Shown in pieces: positions 11,503 to 24,614 of a stretch of DNA of 64,000 nt. The notes beneath the pieces were generated by a model. The model saw only the letters and a list, made by a program, of their open reading frames with translations, had not been told where the DNA came from and ran no database searches. The stretch covers positions 42,623,106-42,687,105 of the forward strand of contig OZ024720.1 of NCBI GenBank assembly GCA_964016875.1, given 5' to 3'. The translations under genes and the position numbers were made by a program. Within the stretch, counting starts at the first letter, position 1, and every line of letters starts with the position of its first letter. Source of the DNA: Fallopia convolvulus. Its lineage: Eukaryota > Streptophyta > Magnoliopsida > Caryophyllales > Polygonaceae.

Positions 11503-14500
11503 TGTAACACCCCTATTTTGCAACGATAGGTGTTACCGCTAGTGACCTCGGATTTTACCATCCAAAGTCACCCAAGGCTTTATAAGGTATTAAGCTAAAT
11601 AAAACATGCGGAAATATAGAGTTATTACATAGAAAAGAGTTGCTCACATGTGAGACTTTAGAAGTATTAGTTACATACCATGGTTTAGTTTAATAAAACA
11701 AAAAACCTTAAGAGTCGTTAGGCAGCGGAATATAAATTAACATTGTTTAAACCAACGTGGAGAAACCCAAAAGTAAACAAACTGCAATCCTGAAAAATAC
11801 CCGACCTTCCTTTCTTCACTTGGGTAGTCTTCGTCCTTTACACATTTGGTGGAGGTTTCCTCGATTCTGGCATTTGGCGCGAAGGGCGAAAAATGCCAGG
11901 CAGAAATGCGGAAAACCAGAATTAGTCTAAAGAGACTAAGCAAGCGAGAACGGACATCCTTAAGGTAGTTTGGTAAAGTATCGAACTTATTACGAGGTAA
12001 ACGATATGTGTTTCGAGAAGTGTATACTTTAAGTGGAGCTATTAAGAACGGAATTGGGTGAATCTCGAGATGAGATAACTCTTAAACCTAAAGAACGAAC
12101 TACGAGATTGTAGAACATCTTGGAATAGAATGAATGTTGGGAACGTTAATTACACATAAGCTTTTAGAAAATCTCTCGCGCCCTTGCAGACCGAGAGCCG
12201 AATTGATCATTTGAGACCCGTCCGTTTTTGGTTTCTTTTAATGTGCTTTAGTACTACTTTCTTTCGTGATCAAAACTTTCACATTAGTTAACGATTTTTA
12301 AGAGTGTGGGGGCCATTAATGGGCCGACGTACCACTTACGGGAACTGAGTTCCGGCACCTAGCTAGGGTGCAAACGTCTCTCCTCCGAGTAGGAGCAGAC
12401 ATAGATCATGATCCGTACAATCGAGGGAAGAGAGGGCTTGGGGCCATACCACTCGTCATTTTATATAGAGATGTTCGGGCCGAGCCCGCACCCCTTATTA
12501 ATCTAGCTGCGAATCTCGAAAAGAGATTTTAAACAAACAAAGCACAGAACAAGTCTAGCAATAATTCCTATTAACGATAGTAATAGTAATAATGCTAACA
12601 ATGGTCATTATTTCTCACAATCGATATTTCCTAGGTTCGTTTTTATTTAGCAAGCAAGGTGTTCCCAACATTGAACAAGTTAACGGAAATCGAATTTATC
12701 GAAAAGGTTCAAGTAGAATGTCAACTTGCCTTGGATGTCTTTCGGAAATATTCGTAACTCGGAAATATAAGCTCGTAGAGATGTTGAGTGCTTCGACCTA
12801 TTTGATCGAAAGGAAAGACGAACGAATTCGTATTAAAATCCTTATTTTAATATTAATTACACTTTTCTCTTATTTCCCTCTTCTAAGAGAAAGAACATTA
12901 AATCTAAATTATTTTAGTTAACAATTTAGATATGGGATAGAAATAATAATCCTTATTATTATTTTCATGATAATACTTTTTATTATTTTAAAATATTTAT
13001 TTTAAAGACACATGTAAAATCTTATTCAAATATAAAGGAAATTCCTTTTAAACCATATGTAATAATTAAAACCTACTTAAAATATGATTTTTATGTACTT
13101 TATTAATTCTCAAGTCAAACTTTATTTTATTCCCAATAGTTTATTTGACAAAGCTAATTTTGACATGCAAGCATATTTTATTTATGAATAAACCATTTAC
13201 AACTATCAAAATTTTATATAAACTACTTAGTAAAAATTATTATTATGATCAACATTAATATTAAATATCATGAATGATATATTATAAAAATATAATAAAA
13301 TCTCTAATTGACATGCATGTATATATTACCTTATAAAATATTTTATTTCCCTCATGCAAAACAATATACTAATTAAATAGAATATCATTATGAAAACTCC
13401 TTTTTCTTTTATTAAGAGAAATGTATACATATTTATTTCTACCTAGTGAATAAAATTGGGTTGCATGCAAGAAAGGATTTTTCCCAAAGACTTTTATAAA
13501 AAATCTATGTACAACTATATTACTTTTCTTAAGTGAATAAAACCCTTATAAGTTCATATTTAATTCTAGATGGTTCAAAATCTTTTATTAATATTCATTT
13601 TAGCTAAAATTGACATGTAAAAGAGTTTTAAGTTATAAAATCTCTTTAAAAAATACATGCAAGGCACTTTAAAATTAATTAACATATTTTATTCTTATTA
13701 ATTCTTATTTTATCAAAAGTCATAGAAAAGATTATTTTTAGATTTATAAAGACATGCACGAGAATTTAATTTATAAAAACTCCTTAAAAAGTACATGCAA
13801 AGATACTTTTCAATGAATTGTTCAAACTTGTCTTTATTAGACTTATTATTTATATTAAAATTTCATATCAAAACAATCCAAATGCTCATATTTTTTTTTG
13901 TTGAGGAAAGAATTAGAGGGGCGAGCTTAGCGCGAGCATCGCCGCCCTAGAGCATCCAAATGGATGAGATCTAGGAGATCTGATGGAGTTGGAACTTCCG
14001 AGTCGTTGATGGTGTGGTCGGACTTTGCAATCAAATCAACCACCTTGTTGATTTCTCGGAAAATATGCGTGAGGCGATACTCCTCGAACTCGCTCAAGTA
14101 GCAGCGAAAATCCAAATGCTCATATAGAGTATGCATAAAGATTTGTATGCATGAAACTTTACATTATAAAATTAACAAGTCAAAACCTTTATAATCTAAG
14201 CATTTTTTTGTATAAAAAGAGAAAGAAGGTCTAGGCGTTTTACATAAAAATAAAATCAGAATTTTCCAATTAAAATCAACTTTATAAATTTGGGATTTAT
14301 TAGAATTTATCTCTTAACTAGTAAAAATAAATCTCCTTTTTAAAAACTTTGCATGCATGTTATTTTTTTATAGAAACATGTACATGAGTAGTATTTTAAA
14401 TAATATGATTTTTAGAGATTAAAAGGTAGAATGGGCTCACTAAAAAAAAATAAACACATAATAAAACCAGGCCGTAAGAGTTTAAATAAAAAGGCCCAAA

Positions 14501-15416
14501 GGGAGATTCATACCCTTCTCCTTCTTGTTGAACGTACACAGGAAACAGAGAGCAAACAGGACAGAACGACGACTCAAGGGAGATGACACCAGGCTGGGCG
14601 GCTCGCTGGTTGCTCCGGCTAGGCACTTCGGTGGCAGGGGAAGGGTGGCGCGGCCAGGCGTGGGTGGCAAGGGGTGGTCGGAGGGGGTTGGAGCCCAAAA
14701 CAAAATAAAACCCAATTTCTTTGATTTTTTGGGGAAAAAATCAGCTTGTCTTAAGAGGAGAAATTGGGGAGAAAGAAAGTGTTTGAGAGTTGTGTGTTGG
14801 CTTCCAAATGTCTATTGAGTCTTTAAATAGACAAACAAATTAGTGGAAGGGGTAGAGAATTGGAGAATCATAATAATCATCACTCAAATCTCTTCCTGAG
14901 GTGAGTGGGAGTGAAGTAGATTTTAATCCCATTAAAAATAGAGTATGAGGGAATGATTCTCTGCACAAAAATCCCTCTCAAATCCCCCTAATTAATGCTC
15001 CATTCGAGCCTCAAATGGATCGGTATTTCGATTTGCCAAAAAATACCACTGGAACGAAAGAGTTTAAATACAACTGGTTGAGGAATGGTTCAATTCCCAC
15101 CCCTTGTCTCTATTTTTTATAAAAAAAACCTTTTTATGAATTATGGGCTTTTTGGATGGGCCGGACTAAGGCCCATTGCTTTGTTTTTAAGAAAGAATTA
15201 AATGAAGACTTTTAATATATGAATTTCCGTTAGGATATGAATTTATTAAATTCCATTTTTAATAAATTCATCTACTCGAATAAATATTTTATGACAATAT
15301 TATAATCTCTTTCATTTTAGAAATAAGTTTCAAATAAAAAGGAATATTATGAATTTATTTTATTCAATAAATAATTAATGATTGAAAAATTAATCATAAA
15401 AATAGCGGCTATTACA
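11503..15416 (-). repeat. Long chromovirus-like (Tekay/Del-type) LTR, minus strand
   Basis: On the plus strand it opens TGTAACACCCC and closes in GGCTATTACA, the inverted ends typical of Tekay/Del LTRs. Immediately outside, at 15417-15431, is a reversed polypurine tract (acagtaccccctt), which sets this as the 3' LTR of a minus-strand element. At 3.9 kb it is long, and 218 bases of that are a LINE insertion. A minus-strand TATA-like TATTTAAA lies near 14820. There is no credible gene; small open stretches at 12592-12921 and 14525-14818 are LTR sequence. Confidence 0.65.
13891..14108 (-). mobile_element. 5'-truncated plant LINE (RNase H tail)
   Basis: It is flanked by a 16-base target-site duplication, aatccaaatgctcata, at 13875-13890 and 14109-14124. 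The plus-strand left edge is a T run, which is a poly(A) tail on the minus strand. The minus-strand reading about 14100-13930 contains the Arg-Glu-Ile-Asn-Lys-Val-Val-Asp motif of the RNase H domain found at the C-terminus of plant LINE polyproteins. Length, tail and long duplication fit target-primed reverse transcription with severe 5' truncation. Confidence 0.85.
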
Positions 15417-15825
15417 ACAGTACCCCCTTAAAAATAGTTTCGTCCCCTAAACTAGGAAAAGCTTAGGGCGGAATGTTATAACACGAGGATGACAACAAAC
15501 ACTCACTACTGTGAGGTGACAACAAAAGTTCTAGTACCCCCTTAAAGAATATTTCATTCTTTACTTAAAACGATAGTAACTTGGGAAAACGTCTTTGCAT
15601 CTATTGCTTAGTATCCCAAATTTCTCTAGTTGTACCTTCATCTCCATTCTCTAACTAGAGTATCTAAACCAGGGCACTTATTTATTACATCATTTCTCTA
15701 CTCGAAGTTCCACGATCTTGTCGGATCTTAGCACTCAACAACCTTCCATTGGGTTAGTGCAAGTTTCTCCAAACTTAAGTTATAGAATAATCTTTTTTTA
15801 TAAAAAAAACTACTAGAGCAAGGAT
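15417..15825 (-). pseudogene. 3' internal end of the chromovirus-like element
   Basis: The region directly upstream (on the minus strand) of the LTR at 11503-15416. It holds the reversed polypurine tract at 15417-15431, and the similar sequence gtacccccttaaagaatatttc at about 15534-15555, suggesting a duplicated end. A minus-strand stretch near 15600-15660 faintly resembles the end of a chromodomain-bearing integrase (Glu-Asn-Gly-Asp-Glu-Gly-Thr-Thr-Arg-Glu). That reading is weak. Confidence 0.35.
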
Positions 15826-17400
15826 TATAACACCCCGACTTCCGACAGGGCGCTACTTAAAAATAGACCTTACTAGGTACTATTTCAGTAGGTTGACGAC
15901 CACACTTTAGGATCTTGCAACGCAGGCACGACGAGAAAACATAATAAAACATCCAACCTTTTATTTAGTAAAACTTAGAAAACATAGTCATGTATGTGTT
16001 CCCGAAAAATTATAAATACTCAAATCCGACACAACACTTACTAAATACTGAACTATTCAAACAAAAGAATAATAATAAGTGAAACATAATACTAACTCAA
16101 TCTTAACAATACTAAAATCAACATCCTAATTATCAAAAATAAACTAGCGTAAACTTCATCCCACTATGACACACGCTCTTTACCGCTCCGGCCCACCATC
16201 TGGCCTCGGTTCCTGCACGGCTCCCTGGTTCATACCTGGGACTGAAAAATATTTCCCGAAGGGTCAGCTACTAATCTATCGAGTTAGAAAGAATACGGAA
16301 ATTGCAGAACGTTTTAAAAACATTTCTAAAGTCAGCATCCAAGTCCACAATCGCAATCATAACTCTAAAGGCCAATACCTAAATTAGTTATAATTAGTCA
16401 CACATAGCCACATACGCAATTGTAATCACAATCTCATACGAATGCAATTCCTCCTTTTTCACAATCCGACTTCCAAGGCGTTCATCACCGCGCCGAGTGC
16501 AGAGACTGGTCCTCTCACTCCACTTCACAATCTCCCTTCTAACCCCGACTAAGCCTCCACTGGAGCACTTGCCAAAACGTATAGATAATAATTTTCGTTT
16601 TTGAAGGGGCATGGTTTCCCTGTCACACGGGTCATACATTGTCAACTCTTCCTCCACGCCAGCTACGATAGACCGTGTCGGAAACGGTACCAACACAGAG
16701 AAAACGTTCCAAAAATATCTTTCTGATAAAATACATTCCAAACCATTTTACGCACACAACAATTCGAGAAGTTCCAAAACAATTTAAAAGGTATTTGGTA
16801 CTAGTTCCCAAAACCCGCCCTACAATAATGGTACGCAATCTAACAGGATAGAGAAGAACCGATCAAGTCGAAAAACGACTTACCTTGAAATATGTGATCC
16901 TTGAAGAAGACGGAATTAAGAGTGCAAATGGAAACGATTACCTAAAAGGGTATATATACAAAAAGGTTAGGTTCGACCCTTACTACCTTCCCACAATATT
17001 CGAACTAATCACCCCATTAAACCCCCCGTCCCACTTAATAATATTAACATACATAACCAACAGTTGTTGCATAAATATAAGCTCACACTACTATAATTTA
17101 CGTAGGACCAATATATACTAACTAATGCTAATCTTGACACTATTAATTAGCACCAACCATGTTAAACAAATATCAGACCGCATTAACATATCCAGCCCCA
17201 CATTTAACGCAACCAACCCATGGCCCAAACCAGAAATTAAGCCACTATCTAACCCAATTGAAACCAATTGTCTACCCTTACTGTTCACCCACGAAACATT
17301 GCCAGGCCTAACCCGTTTTGACTTTTCAACGGGGGTCCCCCACCCTTTCTTCATCAAAGAGAAGGCTGGATTTGCAGCCTCTCTGGTTCATTCCGTCGCT
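15826..17400 (-). repeat. Second chromovirus-like LTR fragment, right end undefined
   Basis: It opens TATAACACCCCGAC on the plus strand, the reverse of a Tekay/Del LTR 3' end. It contains scattered GC-rich blocks of the sort found in such LTRs near 16170-16270 and 16490-16560. No second end is clear before the sequence becomes AthM gag at about 17430. Open stretches here (16166-16387, 16394-16741, 17125-17430) have no recognisable product. Confidence 0.35.
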
Positions 17401-17433
17401 CCGCTCCCTGCGACCACACAACTCGTAACCGAC

Positions 17434-18363
17434 GACCATGAAGGAGAACGGAGACGAGAAGCCTCTGTTGCCCCTGTTGCTTTTGATTCAGAGATTGAGA
17501 GGACTCTTTCCATGTTGAGACGTTAAGCTCGCGAACTACTCCGTGAATTACCTTTCAACTTGAATTCTGTTGAAACTGAGGCAATGGAAGATCGGAGTTT
17601 AAAGTAGCTAACTGCTCAAAACTTTCAACAATAGCCCCTGGCTGTTCAGTTCCCTGCGCTGAATGATGGTGTCAAGTTTGAATTGAAATTATGATTGATC
17701 CATCTTTTACCCCAATTCCATGGGCATGGTGGAGAAGATCCAAATAAGCATCTTGCTGAATTTGATCAGGTCTGCTCAAGTATGAACCATGCTGATGTAA
17801 CTGAGGACAAGATCAAGCTGAGGGTGTTTCCTTTCTCTCTAAAGGATTCAGCCAATGAGTGGCTCTACTATCTTTCTCCAGGCTCCATAGATACTTGGAC
17901 TAAGATGAAAGCGGCATTCTTGGAGAAATACTTTCCTGCCACCAAACAGAACAGTCTGAAGAAGAGCCTGACCAATATTGAGCAACAGGCTGGAGAGAGC
18001 CTGTATGATTTATATGAGCGATTCAAGAGACTGTGTGCAAGCTGTCTGTATCATGGGTATTCTAATCAAGACCTGGTACCGTATTTCTTTGGTGGATTAC
18101 TGGATGAAGAGCGCAAAATGGTGAATGTAGCTTGTGGTGGAAGCCTGATGAACAAGACACTAGCAGATGCCCTTGAGCTCTTTTCTGAGCAATCTGAGAA
18201 CTCAACGCAATTCAACAAAAGAACTGGCACTAAAGGAGTCAATGCTATGGACTCATCTTCTGTTATAAGATCTGAGATGGCGGAGTTGAAGGATATGATA
18301 AAGAGGTTCATGAACCAAGGAACCCCTCAACAACTGAAGGCATGTGAAATCTGTGCTGATACG
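17434..18363 (+). pseudogene. AthM gag, part 1 (to the middle of the zinc knuckle)
   Basis: This is the structural protein of the oldest Athila element in the window. The frame runs from about 17434 with stops at 17524 (TAA), near 17606 and 17632 (TAG) and just before 17695. It is then open to 18363. The capsid core is clear, with Trp-Leu-Tyr-Tyr-Leu...Thr-Trp...Phe-Leu-Glu-Lys-Tyr-Phe-Pro. The end reads Cys-Glu-Ile-Cys-Ala-Asp-Thr, the first half of a CCHC knuckle; the second half resumes at 29150 beyond the copy B insertion. No 5' LTR or primer-binding site for AthM was found upstream. Confidence 0.85.
18359..18363. repeat. Target-site duplication of AthI copy B (atacg / ataca)
   Basis: The five bases atacg left of the element pair with ataca at 29148-29152, one mismatch. 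Reading across the duplication restores the AthM gag frame. Confidence 0.75.
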
Positions 18364-19774
18364 TGATCGCTCTCGGATGCGAGGGTCAAGAGATACAATT
18401 TATAACCCGACCCCGTTGTAGTACGTGGTGGGTGTCGAACACTCGGGAAGTCTACTCGATCGATGTGCCTAGATACTAGGAAGCTAGAAAGGAGAGCATA
18501 AAACAAAGGAAAACAAAGAAAACAGTCGGGACCGACACTGAGGTCACGTCGGGCCCGAGGTTGGCGACAAGAGGAAGTCGGGACCGACACTGGGTAAGTC
18601 GGGCCCGAGGTAGCTGGGGATGTCGAACTCAAAGATTTTAAAAGTAGATCTTGGGCTTTTGGGTTCCTTCCCTAGTAGATTAAGGCTTTTCCACCCCAAT
18701 TCAGGCAATGAGTGCTGATCGGACTAGGATCGAGTGCTTTCGCCCTCGTTCCAACCAGATCTACACCTCGATCCATGGGGAAATCCCCTTCGAAGCAAGG
18801 TCTTGAGATTGACACATGTTCACTTTCGCTACTTTGCCAATCTCAAGCCTTGATTCCCAACTTTCGCAAGGAATTGTAGCTCTATGTAGAGTGGGTTCCT
18901 TAGATCAAACACTCAAGGCTATGGAATTGGGGTTTCTAGCCTAAACCTAGCTAGGGTTTTCCCCCATAACCCAACATCAAGGAGATCTACTCCATGTGAC
19001 AAGCAAAGAAAGCAATCAAATCAAAAGAGAAAGCAATCATCATAATCAATCTCAAAACAAAGCAAGGTTTCATTCAAATCCAAAGCAATCCACAAATTCA
19101 AATCAAGGGTTTTCAAATCCACAAGATCAAAGCAAATCAAAGCTAAACAATCAACAAAACCTATCAAGCCTTCCTCTCTCTTGGCCGATTCTCTCTCTCT
19201 TCCTCCTCTTCTTCTTCCTCCTTTCTCTCCAAGTATCCTCTTGGATCGCTTGGAACCCCCCTTTTTGTGTGTGTGTGAGGGAACCCTTTCTTAGAAGACA
19301 AGAGGGCCTTTTATAGATTAGATGAAGGGCAAAAGTGGAAGTCTACAAATTCGTGCCTTGGAGCCCAAGTAGTTCGGTGACCGACTCGGACCGACACGGA
19401 GGAACCTCGGGCCCGAGGTACTGTGCAACTCGGTCCGAGGTTGGAGACTTCAAAGTCGGGCCCGATGTGGTTGCAACTCGGTCCTGACCTCGTTCCACCT
19501 TCTTCTTAGTTGGCTTCTCTTGTTCTTCTTCATGGCTTGCTTCTCTCTTTCCCGCTTTAACTCGGCCTTTGCTCCATGTCTCGACCCTCCTTCAAATCGA
19601 TCCTTGATTCATGCCAAATTACCTACAAAACACATAAAAGGTGTGTAGTCTCCGAATCTCATAGAAATACGGGAACTAAGCTAAAAAGGAACAAAACGCA
19701 CAAGAAAAGGGGAAAAAGAAACATATTTACAAAGGAAATCACATATGAAAACACCACCAAATAGAGAGACATCA
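18364..19774 (-). repeat. 3' LTR of AthI copy B
   Basis: On the minus strand it begins TGATGTCTC at 19774 and ends GATCA at 18364. The minus-strand TATA box TATAAAAGG is near 19316-19307. Four palindromes (19456, 19407, 18599, 18549) sit as one pair upstream of the TATA box and one pair near the 3' end. Confidence 0.95.
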
Positions 19775-19808
19775 AAATACCCCATACTTAAACTTGCTTG
19801 TCCTCAAG
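19775..19808 (-). promoter_or_regulatory. Hairpin and polypurine tract (copy B)
   Basis: On the minus strand, GCTTGAGGACAAGC (19808-19795) precedes AAGTATGGGG and the 3' LTR, the same block as in copies A and C. Confidence 0.75.
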
Positions 19809-21510
19809 CAATAACAATGTAAGCAAGACCGAAACATAATCTTCAAGTAAAGCCTCGTATGAAAACACATTTTAAGCACAAGTGATAGACATTCAAGCAA
19901 GATTACATCATCACACGTGATTAAGTGTTCCAAGGAATAAAGTCAATGCAACTAAGCCTCACTTTAGGGATATGTGAATGTGTATCACTCATCATGTGTT
20001 TGGGTTTAGCAATGAACACTCAAGCTCAAAAATCATGCAAGTAAGGACTTTACTATTGAAGCTAATATCACCAATTCCTCCACCTAGAGATGCCTAATGC
20101 AAAGTACACAATGAATTTCGAACTTGGCTCAATGGAGGTCCTCAAAGAGGTTCCATTCGGCCGGGTTGTAATGGGGCTTTTGGTATTTTTCAAGGTGGGA
20201 ATTATTTGGTCTTGTGGTGCTTATAATGGGGATTGAACAACCTAAACTCTCACCAATTTCACCAAATTCCACAATTACTTTCACACTCACCCAAAAGACT
20301 TAACATTTTCCTTTCAACCCAAAATTTCACTTAACATTCCACTTCATCTTTGCTCTTATGCTTTTTGTTGGATTTTCAACACTTTCTACATTTGGACTGA
20401 CTTTCTTATGACATCGGGCCCGATGTTGCTTGTAACTCGGTCGGACCATTTTCTTCACTTAAGCTCTTTGCTTTATTCCACTTTATATTTCCAACATTTT
20501 CTTTCTTCCTTTTCATTCTTTATTTTTTCATTTTTGTACAACAAAGATGCACTACCCACATGATTCATAACACCATTCTTTGCCCTTAAACCCAAGAGAA
20601 TCTCAACTCTTCAAATACAATCCAAACCTCTCTTCTAAAGTCCAATCCCATAAGGGTCAAGTCATATAAGGCTAGGAATAATATTTTTGAGGAGTTTCAA
20701 ACAAAGGCTTAGGCTAGAACGGGGCTACAATCAAAGGATTAACTTCATGGTAGGATATGGAACATTTATGTGACTAGAAGAATAAAGTTCAAAATCAATG
20801 TGACCATGCTAGGACAATTCTCATGATGGTCTTGGAAAATAGATAAACACCGCAGTAGCAAGTTTTACTAAGCATGAATGAGCTAATTACACAAGAAAAA
20901 TGAGGGATATGCAAATATGATCAAGCATCCCTAAAATGGCCAAAAATCAATCTCACAAGGGTCACTCATACTTAGTTGCATAAGAACTCATCCTAGAACT
21001 CACATGTTCAATAAAACAAGCAAGATATCATGATCACATCAAAAGCAACATCATTTTAGAGGCTAAACTATCCATAAATATGCAAAGGAATTTACATGCT
21101 CACATCATCATTAGCTTTTATTTTGGCAATCTAAGATGGGAATTTCTAGTCCAAAACCTACAAAACACAAAAAAGTTTTGTTGTTTTTAACACAATTTTT
21201 CAATTTTTTTTTATTTTTATTTTTGAAAAATTTCTCTAAAACCAAAAGCTAATCCATTCAAGACCAAATTAATCATCCACGTCTTTCCTCAAACCACTAA
21301 CCAAACATCCCAAATACAAACTAGAAACACAAACTAAATATCCTCAAAATAACAAACAAACATAAACAAGTGAAATCATGAACACACCTACCCCCACCCC
21401 ATACTTTAAATTTTTGATGTCCCCATCAAACAAGGAAATCAAAACTTAAAAGCAAGAGAGAAGAGTATGAAAAGCTCACAATTTCTTATTCTTCAATGGC
21501 ATGTATAGGA
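19809..21510 (-). other. 3' non-coding tail (copy B)
   Basis: Collinear with 3068-4778 and 53456-55149. It contains one exact palindrome at 20414 and no gene. Confidence 0.65.
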
Positions 21511-23295
21511 TCAATCGAAGGGGTTGTCACGTCTACGTCCTCTTTGGAGCCTTGCTTGCCGCTCCCTCTCGTACACTTGCTCTTGGTAGAAGTCTTGTGG
21601 TGGTGGTTGGAGTTAAGGCTCCGGGCGTGTCCATTGGTCCTCACGGGAAGGGAAGTTCCCGCTCATCCACGTGTTGTAGCTATCTTGGACCCGCCACCTT
21701 TGGTCTTCCACCTCTCTAAGCTCCTCCACCTCTCGCCTAGTGTAGCCGAGGGCCCGGTTCATCTCTTGTTGGCTAGCTTGGAAAGAGCTTTGTTGTTGAA
21801 GCATTTGTTGTTGTTGTTGGTACATTTGTTGTTGATGTTGGTTCACTTGATGGACCTCTTGGAGAACATTCTCTTGTTGAAGTTGGAGATGAGCCATTTG
21901 GTTGGCTAAGAAGGACATGTCCACCGGTTGTTGTTGCTCGGGAAACACCATTCCCGGACCGTACCATTGGGCATAGCCTTCATAACCACCACCTTGGAAT
22001 TGCTCTCGCCTTGCACCGCTCCCTTCTCCTCGTTCATAATGCCTCGGGACCTCACCACCATGGAATGAAGTGGACCGACGTTGAGGGAAGTCGGGTCCGA
22101 CTTGGTATGTACCTCGGTCCTCCAGTGTTGGAGCATGGTGCGTGGCTCGGAGGTCGGCCATCAAGCCTTGGAGGCGCTCATCTTCTTCACTTTGCCCTTG
22201 ATCGACATCCATGTCCTCCCCACGAGGTGCAAACACGAAGTTGTCTTGGTCGGAATCCGGTGTAGATGGAGGGGAAGTAAACCGAATGTGTTGAGGTTGT
22301 TGTCGCCGCCCCTCTCTTGCACCTTCGGGGTCACCAAATGAGTGTGGCTTGCCGGCTCACACTTGGTACCAATTTTGATACCGAGAAAGATCATAGAGGT
22401 TGTGCACTAACCGGATCGACACACCATCATAGTTTGAGTGAGGGGCCAAGGAAATCATGTAGAGCTTCTCCTTGATGATGTTGGCCTTCTTGAAATACTT
22501 CATGTTCATGAACTCAACACCAATCGGAGCCGGAGAATACTTGTCAAGATCAACTCCTAGACGCATGGCGAGCCTTGCTATCATCCCGCCGAAGTAGATC
22601 CAAGAGGAACTTTGGAAGTCCCGCACCATCTTGACCCACTCCCATGCAAGGTTCATGGGCTTCTCAGTGTTGAAGAGCATCTCATGGAGCAACATGATCT
22701 CCTCCTTCATCGGCTTGCTCAACTCATGACGAGCATAGATTGCACACCCCAAGACTCGCACCATGACCCGAAAAAGAGGGCTAGCAATCTTGGTTGTGGA
22801 GGCGCCCTTTCCCATCTCACTCTTCCCGGCCACATGACGCCACACTTGGTTCACCTTCTCATTGTTGACGCCTGCCTCTTCTCTTGGGCATGGGAACCCG
22901 AAGTAGGTAGACAAATCCCTAAGAGTGAGATTGTGGTCCTCGTTGCCCAATCGGAAAGTGATCGCCCCTTCCTCATCCTCCACATTATCATAAGTGCACT
23001 CGAATGTGGCCATAAATTCCGAGGTGAGGGCAGGGTAGTGAGTGTTGTCCCACCTTAGCATTCCATTAAGACCGATGTGGGAGTAGCATCTTGGAAGGGC
23101 TTGATCCATGTCCATCTTCCTCACGGCTTCCCAATCAAGCCACCTCGTGTGGTGCTCAAGCGCCATATATCTTTCATAATTCTCCACTTGCTCGTCATCC
23201 TCCAAATAGACATCATCCAACTTCGGCTCTTTCCTTGACTTCTTGGACTTCTTCCTTGGCCTTTCCGCATGAGAGGATGAAGCTCTTGTCTCCAT
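21511..23295 (-). pseudogene. ATHILA ORF1-family protein, two in-frame stops (AthI copy B)
   Basis: The ATG at 23295 matches the starts in copies A and C, and the natural stop is at 21513-21511, giving 595 codons with no frameshift. Two nonsense changes interrupt it. TGA at 22359-22357 stands where copies A and C have TGG. TAA at 21615-21613 stands where they have CAA. Both are G/C to A/T transitions. Domains in order are a basic N-terminus (residues 12-25), the conserved core, a linker with a mutated palindrome near 22090, and a glutamine-rich segment around 21770-21900. The function is unknown; a nuclear role would fit the basic segment. Confidence 0.85.
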
Positions 23296-24552
23296 TGTAC
23301 CTACACACATCCAAACAAAAGGATCCAAGATAAACTCCATACAACCCAACAAAAGAAAACATCAACACACAACAACATTCCAACACAAAGGGAACCCCAT
23401 ACTTAGTCTCTAGACTCACATGCATCTCAATCCAACATAAATCATCATGGACATCTTCTAACAATAGCTAAGCAAATGATCATTCTACATCATGATTAGG
23501 CTATAGCCAACAATTAAACACATGAATCCAAATGATATCACAAGAAGAGAGTAAAAACAACAAGGATCGACTTCCAACCTATGTCGGGCCCGACTTACTC
23601 AACCTCGGTCCGACTTGTTGGACCGACTTCCACAACTCGGGCCCGACTCTCCTGGGCACGTCGATCTCGACCTAGTTCATGCTTCGATTCTAACCTCAAA
23701 TCAACCCAAATCACTCTATCATGCACTTAAATTTCAAATTCAACCATCAAACATCCCTAATCGAAGTTCTAAATGGATCTAAGCATGCATAAACAACTTT
23801 AAAGCTCAATTTCACAAATCATGCAAATCCACCATTGATGCTAAAGCTCAAGCTCTCAATCAAACATGGCATTACTCAATCTACGCAATGAAAGCACAAA
23901 ATTTTCAAAGAAATAAGTAGAGATCGAGTAACACATACCGGATTCGAAGAGTATTTGAACTTTTGAACAAATAAGCAACTTAGAACTCAAATTTCCTAGA
24001 TCTAGATCTAGATGGGGGACGAAGGACTATATTGAACTCGAGATTTCTACTTGGATTCGGGTTTGGGAGGCCTTTTTGTGGTTGGAACGAGATGAAGTGG
24101 GATGGATGTGGATCGAGTATGGTGAGGGTAGGGGCGGCCGACTTTGAAGGCTTTTGAGGGAGAGGGGTTGTATTTTGGGAATGGTAGTTGATAATGAAGA
24201 TGGTAGGTAGGTGGGGGATAATATTTAATGGGGAAAAGGGACAAATTAGGTCAAGGGCAAAATTGGCATTCTAACTAGTCGAATCAAGTTGGACCGACTT
24301 CATGGACCGACGTCCCTATGTCGGGCCCGACTTACCTGGGCTCGATGTGGGAGTATTCGGGTCGCCAATTTTACTCCATCCTCATGCAACTTCTTTCCCA
24401 TATTTCCATTTAAATATTTCACCTCAAATCCTACACAACTTTGAAGGATGCACAACACCATAAATCCACAAAACACTAGATAAGGATTGGTTAGAGAAAA
24501 GCTAAGCTATACTAAGAAAATCAAACTAAAATTACGAAAAGAAGGCTACTAG
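23296..24552 (-). other. ORF1 leader (copy B)
   Basis: Non-coding, collinear with 44-1306 and with the second repeat unit plus flank at 50426-51692. It has palindromes at 24321, 23637 and 23584. It has a single leader unit, unlike the duplicated leader in copy C. Confidence 0.6.
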
Positions 24553-24570
24553 CTCGGGTTGCCTCCCGAG
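24553..24570 (-). other. Conserved hairpin downstream of protease (copy B)
   Basis: Reverse complement of the hairpin at 26-43, with a perfect stem and loop AGGCAA, 45 bases after the gag-protease stop codon. Confidence 0.8.
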
Positions 24571-24614
24571 AAGCGCTCGTTTAGAGTCACTAGCTTGACT
24601 TCCTAACCTCAACC

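Noticed and set aside
14525..14818. Small open frames at 12592-12921, 14525-14818 and 16166-16387 as genes
   Set aside because: They lie inside chromovirus-like LTRs, have no recognisable domain and no conserved partner in the window.
18327..18632. Open frames across AthI LTRs (also 46191-46511, 56247-56567, 27706-28005, 45587-45904)
   Set aside because: They repeat in every LTR copy, lie on either strand, and translate palindrome repeats or splice/leader sequence. They have no domain and are not conserved by codon.
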